Source: an uncultured bacterium | Lineage (GTDB): Bacteria; Patescibacteriota; Gracilibacteria; Absconditabacterales; Absconditicoccaceae | NCBI GenBank assembly: GCA_947168815.1 | Contig: CAMVNG010000002.1 | Coordinates: 1 to 64,000 of the forward strand | Direction: 5' to 3' | Length of the DNA stretch: 64,000 nucleotides | Shown here: positions 1-10,694 of the stretch, piece after piece | Layout: every line of letters begins with the position of its first letter | Position numbering within the stretch: the first letter of the stretch is position 1 | Translations under genes and position numbers: made by a program | The notes under the pieces: generated by a model | What the model was told of the DNA's origin: nothing | The model's database searches: none | What the model saw: the letters and a program-made list of their open reading frames with translations, nothing else

Positions 1-1850
1 CAAATTCATGTGTATCATATATGCTCGGAGATAAGTCTGAGGTTATTGCAAATGCAGAAGGAAATAGAACAACTCCTTCAATAGTTTATATTAAAGGTGA
101 CGAACTTTTAGTGTGAGATTTGGCGAAAAGAAAGGCAATTCTTGAACCAAAAAATGTTATTTATGAAGTAAAAAGATGGATTGGTAGAAAATATTCAGAA
201 GTTAAAAAGGAACTAAAAGATGTTACATATGATACAAAAGAAGGTAAAGATGGAGGTGTACTAATCGTGGTTGATGGTAAAGAATATAAACCAGAACAAA
301 TTTCAGCATTCATCTTGCAAAAATTAAAGAATGATGCTGAAAAATTTTTATGAGAACCTGTTACACAAGCTGTTATAACTGTTCCTGCATATTTTAATGA
401 TTCTCAAAGAAATGCAACAAAAGCTGCATGAGAAATTGCTGGATTAAAAGTAGAAAGAATTATTAATGAACCTACTGCTGCTTCTCTTGCATACTGAGAG
501 GGTAAAAAAGAAGATGAGAAAATTGTTGTTTTTGATCTTTGATGAGGAACATTTGATGTCACTGTTCTTGATATTTGATCAGAATGAACATTCCAAGTTC
601 TTTCAACTTCATGAGATACACAATTATGATGAGCAGACTGGGATCAGAGAATAATTAATCATATTGTTGATGCATTTAAAGCAAAAGAATGAATCGATTT
701 GAGAGATAATGCAATGGCAATGCAAAGAGTTAAAGATGAGGCTGAAAAAGCAAAGAAACAATTATCATCTGTTGAAAGAGTAGATATTTCAATTCCTTTC
801 ATTACTACAGGTTCAGATGGACTTCCTAGGAACTTGGATGAGTCTTTGACAAGAGCTCAATTCGAAAATATTACTTCAGATCTTTTCGATAGATGTAAGG
901 AACCAGTGCAAAAAGCATTAGCAGATTCAAAATTACAAAAATCAGAGATTAATGATATTATTCTTGTTTGAGGTTCAACAAGAATGTTGAAGGTTAAATC
1001 AATCGTTAATGAAATATTCTGAAAAGAACCTAAAGCAACAGTAAACCCAGACGAAGCAGTTGCCCAATGAGCTGCAATTCAATGAGGTATTGTTCAAGGA
1101 GATGTTAAAGACATTCTACTTCTTGATGTAACTCCATTATCATTAGCTGTTGAGGTTGAATGAGGTATTGCACATGTGATGATTCCTAGAAATACAACAA
1201 TTCCAGCTAAAAAATCAAATATTTATACTACAGCAACAGATAATCAAAATGCTGTAACAGTTCATGTAACTCAATGAGAAAGACAATTTTCAAGAGATAA
1301 TAAATCTCTTTGAATGTTTAATCTTGAAGGAATCCCTCCAATGAGAAGAGGACAACCACAGATTGAAGTTACTTTTGATATTGATGCAAATGGTATTCTA
1401 AAAGTGACAGCACAAGAAAAGTCTACATGAAAGTCACAAGAAGTAACAATTCAGTGATCAACAAATATTTCTGATGAAGATATTGCACAAGCAAAAGCTG
1501 ATGCAGAAAAGTTTGCAGAAGAGGATAGGAAAAGAAGAGAAGTTGTAGAATCAAAGAATAAGCTTGAATCTTTGGTATATCAAATTGAGAATTTAATGAA
1601 TGAACAAAAAGATAAAATCTCTGATGAGGATAAAGAAAAAATTCAAAAATTAATTGCAGATGGTAAAGCTGTAAAAGATAAAGAAGATGTAGAAAAATCA
1701 CATGTTGATGCTGAAATAGATAGGATTCAAAAAGAATTCCAAGAATTATTCCAGAAGTATCAAGTACAGCCAACTCCAGATCAACCACAAGAAGATAATC
1801 AAGAAAATAATGAAAAACCAGCTGATGGAGAAGTGATTGATGCAGATTAA
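1..1850 (+). CDS. dnaK: Molecular chaperone DnaK (Hsp70), 5' truncated by window edge
   Basis: ATP-driven chaperone that binds exposed hydrophobic peptides in the cytosol, working with DnaJ and GrpE. The reading frame starts at base 3 and only about the first ten residues are missing. Visible are the phosphate-binding motif DLGGGTFDVT near 528-558, [11 protein letters not shown] just before it, ILVGGSTRM near 952-978, and a normal beta substrate-binding domain followed by the helical lid. The C-terminus is a disordered Pro/Gln/Asp tail ending GEVIDAD. Nine or more in-frame TGA codons fall at conserved glycines, including two of the three in GGGTFD, which is direct evidence for UGA as Gly. No dnaJ or grpE lies in the window. 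A strong terminator follows the TAA. Confidence 0.98.
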
Positions 1851-1869
1851 TATATATGTTAAATTAAAG

Positions 1870-1898
1870 AGACAGCAATCCCAAAAGCTGTCTTTTTT
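1870..1898 (+). terminator. Intrinsic terminator of dnaK
   Basis: Inverted repeat AGACAGC/GCTGTCT with a 10-base loop followed by six T, 20 bases after the dnaK stop. The same GACAGC/GCTGTC stem is reused after the giant operon at 53511. Confidence 0.85.
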
Positions 1899-1920
1899 AT
1901 ATAAAATTCTTGATTTTATC

Positions 1921-1949
1921 TTGACATTAATGAGCAAGTTAAATATAAA
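1921..1949 (+). promoter_or_regulatory. Strong sigma70-type promoter
   Basis: Consensus -35 TTGACA (1921-1926), exactly 17 bases, then TATAAA (1944-1949). It starts a short transcript of about 240 bases ending at the 2163 terminator. The first bases, TTGACATTAAT, resemble the promoters of the UGA-free genes at 4148 and 58242. Confidence 0.75.
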
Positions 1950-2003
1950 AAGAGTGTTCAATATGAACAACGTAAAATAAAAACAAAACAAAAAGTTTAA
2001 AAA

Positions 2004-2141
2004 ATGAAGAAAGATGATCAAAGAGTCGCACAGCAACAGCGACGCAAAACGAAGAAAAAGCACAGCAAAATGCAAGTAGAGAACCACCGTTCCTCAAGGA
2101 AGAGCCAGAAGATGGCGCTCAAGAAGATGTGCGGGCTTTAA
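2004..2141 (+). CDS. Small basic protein (45 aa) or small RNA; unresolved
   Basis: Between a consensus promoter (1921) and a strong terminator (2163) lies a short, relatively GC-rich transcript. One frame gives a 45-residue, very basic peptide starting MKKDDQRVAQQ and rich in Lys, Arg and Gln, with no UGA codon and its only Gly encoded by GGG. A second frame (about 1976-2165) is open, acidic and Pro-rich, and runs almost to the terminator, but it lacks an ATG. Neither frame has a Shine-Dalgarno. The leader upstream of the ATG is A/C-rich (repeated AAAACAAAA), like the leaders of the other UGA-free genes. The strong transcription signals are clear. Whether the product is a peptide or an RNA cannot be told from the sequence. 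I saw no tmRNA, SRP or RNase P hallmarks. Confidence 0.4.
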   Translation: MKKDDQRVAQQQRRKTKKKHSKMQVENHRSSRKSQKMALKKMCGL

Positions 2142-2162
2142 CCCCTGCTACTGTGCTCAATT

Positions 2163-2197
2163 AAGCGTGAGGATTTCCTTACGCTTTTCTTTTTTTA
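2163..2197 (+). terminator. Intrinsic terminator of the small transcript
   Basis: Stem AAGCGTGAGGA/TCCTTACGCTT (one G-U pair) with a very short loop, followed by TTTTC and seven T. Confidence 0.88.
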
Positions 2198-2273
2198 TTA
2201 ATTTTTACTTGCAATATTATTTGATATCCTTTTATTCTAAATAGTATTTTACCCTTATACCTTTTTTGTTTAT

Positions 2274-3443
2274 ATGAAGAAAGCACCTCTTTGACTATTG
2301 TTCTTATGAAGATTAGAAGAAGAAAAAGGATTTGATTTGATTTTTGATTTTATTAATCAATATCCAAATAAAGAGCTTCCATTTGAATTGTATATTTTTT
2401 GAAGTTGAAGCTATGAACAAGGTCTTTTAGAACTTTCTTATCGTTTTAAACAAATTCATTACTTTTGATGGAAACCACTTATAGAAGTAGAAAGATATCT
2501 TGATAATATTGATTACTGTTTGATGCCTTCTAAGTTTTTAGAAACTTTTTGATTAAGTGCTATTAATGTATTGAAACGATGAATACCTGTTATTTGATTT
2601 AAAAAAGGTGGATTAATCCCATTTATTCAAGATAGATACGACATCTCTCAGTGTAAGTGAAGTTCAGATTTTTCAAAATTTTCTGAGATGATATTAAAAC
2701 TACAGGAAGAAAAAGAAAATAATACATCAACATTTTATAAGGATCTTGCCAAATCTTCAATATTAACAGCTTCAAAATATACAAAAGAAAAGCGGTTTGA
2801 AAATTTCAAACTTCTATCATCTGATTTGAAGGGTAAAAAGATTGTTATGGTAAGCGATTTTATAAATAAAATATGAGGTATTGAAACATATATTCATGAT
2901 GTAAAAGAAATTCTAGAAAAGGAAGGATATGAGGTTAAATTATTTTGAAATACCTGTCCTAAGTGAAGGCGAGGAAAATATAAAAAGCTCTTTTGAATAT
3001 GAATAGGTCTGTTTAATATAATTGATGCAATAAAGTTTAGAGCTTTTATCAGGAAAGAGAATCCAGACCTTATTCGATATCATAGTATGATACGTTGGAT
3101 GGGATGGATGCCTCTTTATTTTACTAGAAATTATAAAGCTAAGAAATGGATGATGTACCATGATTTTTGATATTTTACACCTTATCCACATAAGCTTTAT
3201 GAGACAAAAGGATTGGAAAAATTAACTTTCAAGAACTATTTAAATCTAGCACATACAAAGAATCCTTTAAAGCTATTGATGGTATCATGAAAATATGCTT
3301 CTCTTAATTTACTAATTCACCAATTGAAGAATCAAATAGATCTTCATCTTACTCCTTCTGAGTTTATGGTTCCTATTGTTTCTAAAGCATTTTGAATTTC
3401 AAAAGAAAAAGTAAAAGCATTTAATCATTTCCTTCAAGATTAA
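2274..3443 (+). CDS. GT-B (GT4-like) glycosyltransferase with swapped domain order
   Basis: A 389-aa protein likely transferring a sugar from a nucleotide-sugar donor for surface glycans. The two Rossmann domains are in reverse order. Residues 1-145 match the C-terminal, donor-binding half of GT4 enzymes: FLGRLEEEKG near the start, then SKFLETFGLSAINVLKRG and PVIGFKKGG. A linker of about 40 residues follows. Residues about 187-389 match the N-terminal half: KKIVMVSDF, then NKIGGIETYIHDV, and at the very end LTPSEFMVPIVSKAFGISK plus KAFNHF, the segment that normally leads into the C-terminal domain. The frame is continuous with TGA as Gly. The start ATG follows a U-rich leader. Two tandem enzymes that lost their outer halves would give this product. 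The sugar and acceptor are unknown. Confidence 0.8.
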
Positions 3444-3475
3444 AAAAGCTACCATAACGAAATCGTTATGGTAGC
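3442..3475 (-). terminator. Terminator of the 3489 gene (12-bp perfect stem)
   Basis: GCTACCATAACG and CGTTATGGTAGC pair perfectly around a 4-base loop. On the minus strand six T follow directly. It overlaps the stop of the convergent glycosyltransferase gene. Confidence 0.9.
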
Positions 3476-3488
3476 AGTTTGCAGTACG

Positions 3489-4022
3489 CTAAATTTCATC
3501 AAGTGCGAGTAATTCTTCCGAAATTTTTTGTTTATCAACATCATCTTTTGCTAGTTCGAATTCAAGCTCTTTAATTCGTTGTTTTAAAGTAATCTTTTCA
3601 TCATCATTGCAAATTAGAAGTTGTTGTTCATAGATTTCTTTTTGTTTTATTTGTTTACCTTCTTTGGTGTTTTCCAGCATTAATTCAAGCTCCTTAATCG
3701 TGATTTTTTTGTTGATCTTAATCGTTTTATTATGTTCTTTTCTAACTTGACTATTAAGTCGAGGAATTAAGATATAACCAGCGATAATTTCAGCAAAGAA
3801 TGATTTTCCGCCTTTTTTAATAAAGCGGTAGAGCATGAATAAATCAAGGAATGTTGGAATAAATCCAATGCTGATGAAAAAACAAAGAATTCCAAAGGCG
3901 GTTTTGGGGATACCCTGAGGTAAAAAATAAAACACAATCGCACAACATAAGACTCCTAAAAATAGAAATGTTAATTTCCAGAGGAGTTCCTTTAAGTAAA
4001 ACCAATAAAATTTTTTTTGCAT
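3489..4022 (-). CDS. Unknown small membrane protein with charged C-terminal coil; UGA-free
   Basis: A 177-aa protein I do not recognise. Two hydrophobic segments (about 15-33 and 42-66) are followed by a short FxxKKGGKSFF turn, then a long Lys/Glu/Gln-rich helix (about 105-177) likely to form a coiled coil. All eight glycines use GGN codons and none uses TGA, unlike neighbouring host genes. It is a single gene: promoter TTGCAT-17-TAGTAT at 4051-4079, an A-rich leader ending AAACAAATAC directly before the ATG, and its own perfect terminator. The same AAACAAATAC-ATG junction occurs at the gene at 42356. No catalytic motif is visible. It ends with TAG. Confidence 0.75.
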   Translation of the reverse strand: MQKKFYWFYLKELLWKLTFLFLGVLCCAIVFYFLPQGIPKTAFGILCFFISIGFIPTFLDLFMLYRFIKKGGKSFFAEIIAGYILIPRLNSQVRKEHNKTIKINKKITIKELELMLENTKEGKQIKQKEIYEQQLLICNDDEKITLKQRIKELEFELAKDDVDKQKISEELLALDEI

Positions 4023-4050
4023 GTATTTGTTTTTTTAAGTTTGAGTTTAT

Positions 4051-4079
4051 ATACTAAACTTTTTGTGCTTTGAATGCAA
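4051..4079 (-). promoter_or_regulatory. Promoter of the 3489 UGA-free gene
   Basis: Minus strand: -35 TTGCAT, 17-base spacer, -10 TAGTAT. The leader after it reads about 20 bases of mostly A with a few C and T before the ATG at 4022. Confidence 0.55.
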
Positions 4080-4101
4080 CAAAAAATGGGTGATGAGGGA
4101 T

Positions 4102-4138
4102 AAAAAAAGGAGGTAAAATGAAATTCATAGTGCCTCCT
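4102..4138 (-). terminator. Terminator of the 4148 gene
   Basis: Minus strand: AGGAGG...CCTCCT outer stem with an inner ATGAA/TTCAT stem, followed by seven T. It lies 10 bases after the stop of the gene. Confidence 0.75.
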
Positions 4139-4147
4139 AAATTTTGA

Positions 4148-4714
4148 TTACTTTTTAATAATGAGTGGTTCAAGAAGATGGAAAAGTCTCTTAGTTGGAT
4201 AGATATAATTTTCACCATGTATATCTTCAATCCTGAAATACTCATTTTTGCACAGGTAATGGTAACTTGACCTTAAAGTATCTCTGAATTCTGAATAAGA
4301 GAGGTCTAAGATACAAGTTTTGATGTTTCCTAAAGGAAAACTTGTGTAAAATTCGATTTCCGGAGCATCATGGCCGCGACCATAGAGTCCAATACTGAAC
4401 AATTCCTTAAGATAATAGAGTAACTTCAATTTCCTTAATTTCCTTTTTTTCAGCTGATTGGCTCTAATCATTCTCATATGAGAATCCCATTGGCCTTGTG
4501 CTTCTTGTAGAGAAAAGTCAAAATCCTTTTCTGCTACGGCAACCCATTTACCGGCTTTAATTGAGTGTTCGAGGAACCATGCCAGAAACTCTTCTTCTTC
4601 TTTTTTCTCTTTCCCACAATCCATAATAAGATAGGGGAGTTCATACCGTTTGAAGCTGATTTGACGGGGAGTGAAGTCAACTTCGAATTCAATTACTTTT
4701 GTTCGTACTTTCAT
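4148..4714 (-). CDS. Unknown 188-aa soluble protein; UGA-free
   Basis: Unrecognised protein with no signal peptide or membrane segment. It has a cluster KKEEEEEF near residue 37, a basic stretch KKRKLRKLKLL near 90, and a mixed alpha/beta look overall. All eight glycines use GGN and no TGA is present. Local GC is clearly above the surroundings around 4360-4385. It has its own promoter (TTGACA-16-TATAAA, 4750-4777), a leader of A runs interrupted by C and containing GAAATACAAAAA, and its own terminator. It sits head-to-tail with the UGA-free gene at 3489, but each has separate signals. Function unknown; probably an acquired cassette. Confidence 0.72.
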   Translation of the reverse strand: MKVRTKVIEFEVDFTPRQISFKRYELPYLIMDCGKEKKEEEEFLAWFLEHSIKAGKWVAVAEKDFDFSLQEAQGQWDSHMRMIRANQLKKRKLRKLKLLYYLKELFSIGLYGRGHDAPEIEFYTSFPLGNIKTCILDLSYSEFRDTLRSSYHYLCKNEYFRIEDIHGENYIYPTKRLFHLLEPLIIKK

Positions 4715-4749
4715 AGCGCTCTTTTTGTATTTCTTTTTGTTTTTTTCTA

Positions 4750-4777
4750 TTTATATTAAAATAATATTAAATGTCAA
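4750..4777 (-). promoter_or_regulatory. Promoter of the 4148 UGA-free gene
   Basis: Minus strand TTGACA, 16 bases, TATAAA. The start TTGACATTTAAT is nearly the same as at the 1921 and 59051 promoters. Confidence 0.7.
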
Positions 4778-4815
4778 GATAGAGATATAAAACAACTCCT
4801 TGAAATTCAATTAAA

Positions 4816-4845
4816 AAGAAAAAAAGACAACTAATGTTGTCTTTT
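4816..4845 (-). terminator. Terminator of glyS
   Basis: Minus strand AAAAGACAAC/GTTGTCTTTT stem with loop ATTA and a trailing T-rich tract. The stem begins inside the glyS stop codon. Confidence 0.8.
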
Positions 4846-6289
4846 AATTATCTAAATAATAATTTTTTAAGTCTTCAATCTTAACTCTTGTTTGTTCCAT
4901 AGAATCTCTTTCTCTAACGGTTACTGTTCAATAGTTTGGAGAATCTTTATCAACACTTTCTTGATCAACAGTTACACAATATGGAGTACCAATTTCATCT
5001 TGTCTCCTATATCTTTTTCAAATTGCTCAACCGTCATCATATTCACATTTGAAAGACTTAGATAAATCCCTAAAAATCTTTTCAGCTGTTTCAACTTGAG
5101 CAACGTCTTTCTTAATAAGAGGAAGAATTGCAAATTTTACAGGAGCTAATTGCTTAGGGAATCTAATAACAACACGGCTTTCTCCATTTTCTAAGTTTTC
5201 TTCATCATAGAATTCAAGCATAGTAACCATAACTTGTCTTCCAAGTCCAAATGATGCTTCAATACACCATGGAATATATCTTTCTCCAGTATATGGATCA
5301 GAGTACTGCATATCTTTAGCACTGTATTCTTGATGTTGAGACAAATCAAAGTTAGTTCTATTATGAACTCATTGTATCTCTCAAAATCATCGTGGATATA
5401 GATACTCAACATCAACAGCAGCAGCTGCATAGTGAGCTAACTTTTCATGATCTTTAAATCTAAGATGATCTGGACTGATTCCAATAATTTTAGTCCAATA
5501 TTCCATACAGTCTTTCTTCCATTGATTATAGATATCCATAGCCTTTTCAGAATCAGCAGGAACAAAATATTCGATTTCCATTTGTTCGAATTCCCTTGTC
5601 CTGTATAGGAATTGACCTGGAGTAATTTCATTTCTAAATGCTTTTCAAACCTGAGCAAGTCCAAAAGGTATTCTAGCTCTTGTAGTATCTAGTACAGCTT
5701 TAAAATCAGTGAATAAAGACTGACATGTTTCAGGTCTCATATATACTTTTGATGCATCATTTGCAACAGGTCCAAGATGAGTCTCAAGCATCAAGTTAAA
5801 GTTTCTACATTCAGTCCAATCTGCAGCTTCTTTTGTGTCTGGATTTTGAGGGATATGTTCTATAATGAAAGCTCTCATTCAATCATTTCCCCAACTCTCA
5901 GGTGAAAGATTTTTTACTCAGAACTTCTTAGCTAAATCATCATCACTAAGTCATTCTCTATTTTTTTCAAAAAAATCTTCAATTAATTTATCTGCTCTAA
6001 ATCTTTGTCATGTCTTTTTATCGTCAATGAGAGCATCAGAAAAAGATGCTAAATGTCAGCTTGCTTTCCATGTTGTTGGATGTGCTATTATAGCAGTATC
6101 CATAAAAATAATATCATCTCTTTCTTGTGTAAAATGTTTTATCCAAAGGTCAGAAATATTCTTTTTCAATAAAGCACCATAAGGTCAAAAATCCCAAGCA
6201 TTAGCAAGTCATCAATATATTTCTGAATTAGGGTAAACAAATCCTTTTCTTTTAGCCCAAGCAACAACAGTCTCTAATGAATTAGCCAT
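4844..6289 (-). CDS. glyS: Glycyl-tRNA synthetase (alpha2 type)
   Basis: Charges tRNA-Gly in the cytosol. In this code it should also charge the tRNA-Gly that reads UGA. The 481-aa class II enzyme of the dimeric (single-chain) type begins MANSLETVVAWAKRKGFVYP. It shows the NAWDFGPYG motif near residue 29, MRPETCQSLF (family consensus RPETAQ, here with Cys), motif 2 RTREFEQMEIEYF, and motif 3 ASFGLGRQV. The C-terminal anticodon-binding domain has APVKFAILPL and a long region ending YYLDN. Several TGA codons lie at conserved Gly. It is expressed alone, with an upstream AT-rich region and a terminator overlapping the stop. Confidence 0.96.
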
Positions 6290-6337
6290 TATACAGGTTT
6301 AATGTGTAAAATTATGAAATACAAAAAAATATTAATT

Positions 6338-6556
6338 CTATTTTTTAGTTTGTTTTGTTTTTTGAAGATCTCTTTTCAATTCTTGTACTCATAAAAGAAA
6401 AAACTCCTTAATTCAACGTATCTTAGGTTTTGCAGTTTCCTTTATATCTTCGATAAGAGAGTCTTGTAAATCTAAATCAGGTACTTTATCAAGTCAAGCC
6501 ATCTTTCAAAGGACGACTTTTACCATTTTTTTATGAATTAAATCATCAAGTGCCAT
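6338..6556 (-). CDS. Small conserved-looking hypothetical protein (72 aa)
   Basis: A short soluble, Lys-rich and helical protein, MALDDLIHKKMVKVV to QKTKQTKK, 48 bases upstream of glyS on the same strand and therefore probably co-transcribed with it. Four TGA codons are read as Gly, so it follows host codon habits. I recognise no domain. The start is the first ATG after a clear AT-rich gap, and the ORF was hidden by TGA under the standard code. Confidence 0.6.
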
Positions 6557-6680
6557 GTTCCGCAAGAAGAAATAAATTCACGAAAAGGGTAGTTATTCTA
6601 AAAGAAAAAGCAAGAATACTTTGCCATGAAGACCTTGACTTAATTAGAATATATTATAATATATTGTTATTTATTGATTA

Positions 6681-6714
6681 AAAAAACTGATGAGGAGCTC
6701 ATACCTTATCAGTT
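6681..6714 (-). terminator. Terminator of the ABC-ATPase transcription unit
   Basis: Stem AACTGATGAGG/CCTTATCAGTT. On the minus strand seven T follow. It lies 33 bases beyond the stop of the 6747 gene. Confidence 0.8.
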
Positions 6715-6746
6715 ATAATATTTAATTACCAATACAAACAAAGTAA

Positions 6747-7277
6747 CTATTTCTTTTTACAAATTTTTTTACTTGCATTTTTTTTCTCCCTAATTTGATC
6801 TTTCATAAGCAATTGATGAATGTCCATCCTTGTTTTAGAAGCATTACAGAATTCATCGATACTCAATACTAGGATTCATTTAACCCCTTGAATAAGCGTA
6901 ATTAATTCGTAACCATTATCGCTTAATTTTTTAACATATATTTTTTCCTTAGCTTTGCTGAGTTTTTTCTCAGGCATAAAGAAATAACTTAAATCTTTTT
7001 CAGAATATGAAGTTTTATCATGATTTTTTTCTACTAGAGAATTAATCTTTTCAGTATTTTGAGAATTTAGATATTCAAGATATTCACAAAAACTATCGAT
7101 ATTCTTATCAATATTCTTTAGTTTATACCAATGAAGGTATTTTAGTGAAGTGATAACTTCTTCTTTAATATATCCAGCAATTGTTAGAGAAGATACACGT
7201 CCACTAATTGCATTTAAAAGTTCTTCAGTTTTCGTCATGTGGGTAAGAGTTTCGTGCAATAAATGCTTTAATGTCAT
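6747..7277 (-). CDS. Unknown 176-aa helical protein encoded with an ABC ATPase
   Basis: The protein is mainly alpha-helical, starting MTKLKHLL-like (MTLKHLLHETLTH), with the charged stretch KKLSKAKEKIYVKKLSDNGY near residues 105-125 and a basic tail ending KKICKKK. The first ATG overlaps the end of the ABC ATPase by ten bases, so the two are translationally coupled and probably work together. One TGA-coded Gly follows LIQGVK. No membrane segment is visible, so it is not the permease. It may be a regulator of, or partner for, the ATPase. I do not recognise a family. Confidence 0.65.
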
Positions 7278-7990
7278 AGACTAATAGTTTTTATATCAAT
7301 ATGTTTTTTAAGATATTCAAGTAATACAGTATCGTGAGTTACAAGAACAATAGTATTTCAAATTTCATTTGCTTTAATAAGAATATCAGCAATTTGTAAT
7401 GTGCTTTCATAATCAAGATTTCAAGTTGGCTCATCCGCAATAATAAAATCAGGAGCATGTATAAGTGCTCTTGCCATAGCTATTTTTTGCTTTTCACCTC
7501 AACTTAATTTTTTAATCTCAGTTGTTTCGATACTTGAAATATCAAGAAGCGTATTAATAGCTTCATATTTTTTCTTAATTTCGGTTAATGGAATTTGATC
7601 TAAAACTAGAGGATAAATTACATTCTGTTTTGCAGTGAGAGAATTGATAAGTTGATAATCTTGGAAAATAATTCCAATTTTTCTTCTATATCTTTGTATT
7701 TCATCATCACCAAATTCTGCCATATCTTCCATTTTGTAGTAGATAGTTCTTTTTTCAGGCTTGATTTGCCCGATTAGAAATTTAACAAGAGTTGATTTTC
7801 ATGTTCCAGATTTACCTGTTACGACAACAAAATCTCCTTTAGTTAAACTAAAATTGAATTTTTTGAAAAGAATTTTCTTACTATCTTGATATCACCATGT
7901 CATGTTATCAATTTGAATAAGAGGAATCCTAGTCTTCTCTTGTTCTGAAGAGTTAATTCTTTTACTTTCTTTTGAGATATCTTTATCCAT
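7268..7990 (-). CDS. ABC transporter ATP-binding protein, FtsE/LolD-like
   Basis: A 240-aa ATPase of the FtsE/MacB/LolD class, which powers extrusion or mechanotransmission rather than import. Motifs: Walker A GKSGTGKST near residue 60, Q-loop IGIIFQDYQLI, signature LSWGEKQKIAMARAL with the signature Gly read from TGA, Walker B DFIIADEPTGNLD, and H-loop LVTHD. An extra 30-residue polar N-terminus precedes the domain. In standard code the gene would stop at an ATGA overlap with the next gene. With UGA as Gly it runs on two codons (Gly-His) to TAA, overlapping the 6747 gene by ten bases. No permease partner is adjacent. Confidence 0.88.
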
Positions 7991-8135
7991 AAAGATCCTA
8001 TGAAAATAATAAAAAGTTCTTTTTTTTCTTCATAAAGTATACTCTAAAAAAAATGAATTTACAAAAAAATATAAGAGCTTAAAAATAATAAACTTGACAA
8101 AATCATTGAGTATATATTGTACGTTACTTTATAAT

Positions 8136-8163
8136 AAAAAAAGCTTAAAGACGAGCTTTAAGC
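8136..8163 (-). terminator. Terminator of the FKBP-like lipoprotein gene
   Basis: Perfect 8-bp stem GCTTAAAG/CTTTAAGC around a 5-base loop, with seven T on the minus strand. It lies 25 bases after the gene's TAG. Confidence 0.85.
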
Positions 8164-8187
8164 CATATTATGTAAAAACTTAAAATC

Positions 8188-8913
8188 CTAGTTAAATACT
8201 TGGTTCGTCTCGATAATGTCAGCTTTGTTGAGACCATTATTTGTTGTTGTGGTTTTTTCAATATCTTTAAAATCACAAACATAATTTTCATTACAATAAG
8301 GTTCTCCGACAGCGATGCATTTATAATCACATTGATTCTTTTGTTGCGCTATGAAATTTTTTGAAATGTAGTTGGAAATATCAATATATTTTTTATTAAT
8401 TGGAATATAACATCACAATGGGCATCAAGGAATAATCATTCAACAGTCACTATCTACAAAACAACTTTTATATCAGCTAAAAATTTCAATAATCTTTTCC
8501 TTATTGGCATATTCAGAAAAACTAAGTTCATTAATGTTTGTAACTTTATAGTAGTGACTTCATGCTGCTCAATCTATTAATTCAACTTCTCAATCAAAAT
8601 AGAGCGTATTCCCAGGAAGTAATGCATATCAGTTCTTTCCAATAATATCTTCTCGAATTCATGGGATAAAGAATAAGATATCAGTATGATCTTCAAATCC
8701 CTTTTTTAATACCAAGGTTCAATCATCAAGAGCTCATCAATACTGAACAAGAGGAGAAATTCCCTCGACTTCCATCTTGTTATCATAGCTAAAGCCAACA
8801 ACATATTCTTGCACAAACTCTTGTTCTGTTTCCTGTTGTTTGTTACATCAAGATAAAAGAAAGCAAAGTCAAAAAACAAAAGTTACTAAGATAAGTATAT
8901 TTATCTTTTTCAT
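8188..8913 (-). CDS. Lipoprotein with degenerate FKBP-like domain and Cys-rich C-terminus
   Basis: A 241-aa exported protein. The N-terminus MKKINILILV...LCFLLSGCNK carries a lipobox with Cys near residue 22, so it should be lipid-anchored outside the membrane. The middle (about 55-125) reads VQYGGALDDGT... FFIPGIREDIIG...LLPGNTLYFDVEL-like and resembles FKBP peptidyl-prolyl isomerases, but parts of the active-site pattern are altered and activity is doubtful. The C-terminal third has eight or more Cys (CFVDSDCGMIIPGCPLGC, then CDYKCIAVG, YCNENYVC), a likely disulfide-bonded knot. TGA supplies the Gly in GMIIPGCPLG. A disulfide enzyme gene (10695) is nearby, which would suit such a client. 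Single-gene unit with its own terminator. Confidence 0.72.
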
Positions 8914-8933
8914 ATTTATGTTATTGAAAAATA

Positions 8934-8949
8934 AATAAAAGAGTTACAA

Positions 8950-8959
<10 letters not shown>
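8934..8959 (-). terminator. Terminator of proS
   Basis: GAGTTAC/GTAACTC stem overlapping the proS stop, followed on the minus strand by a T-rich tract. Confidence 0.7.
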
Positions 8960-10461
<1,502 letters not shown>

Positions 10462-10620
10462 ATGTAATTATCAAAAAAATCTAAAAATTCAAAAAATTCT
10501 ATTTATAATTGATAAAATTTCGTGGGGACATGGGACGTATGAAAACACATACTTTAAAAAATAAAGTAAATAACTTGAATTAATATAGCTTTCTAAAAAA
10601 TATTTTCAATTCATTTAATA

Positions 10621-10653
10621 AAAAAAGGGAATGTTATTTTGTCCATTCCCTTT
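10621..10653 (-). terminator. Terminator of the DsbA-like gene
   Basis: AAAGGGAATG/CATTCCCTTT stem with a T run on the minus strand. The rest of the gap 10462-10694 shows only AT-rich sequence. Confidence 0.82.
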
Positions 10654-10694
10654 AGTTTACCTTTTGTATTGGTATTTTAGGATTTTTGTTTGGC

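Noticed and set aside
1-1850. Broken or pseudogenised dnaK, hisS, engB and other genes when read with standard stops
   Set aside because: Every break is a TGA at a conserved glycine. With code 25 the genes are full length.
1956-2197. tmRNA or 6S RNA candidate in the short unit after dnaK
   Set aside because: No tRNA-like ends, no T-loop sequence and no obvious 6S bubble; left as unresolved small gene.
5865-6182. 105-aa plus-strand ORF over glyS
   Set aside because: Antisense shadow of the conserved GlyRS N-terminal region.
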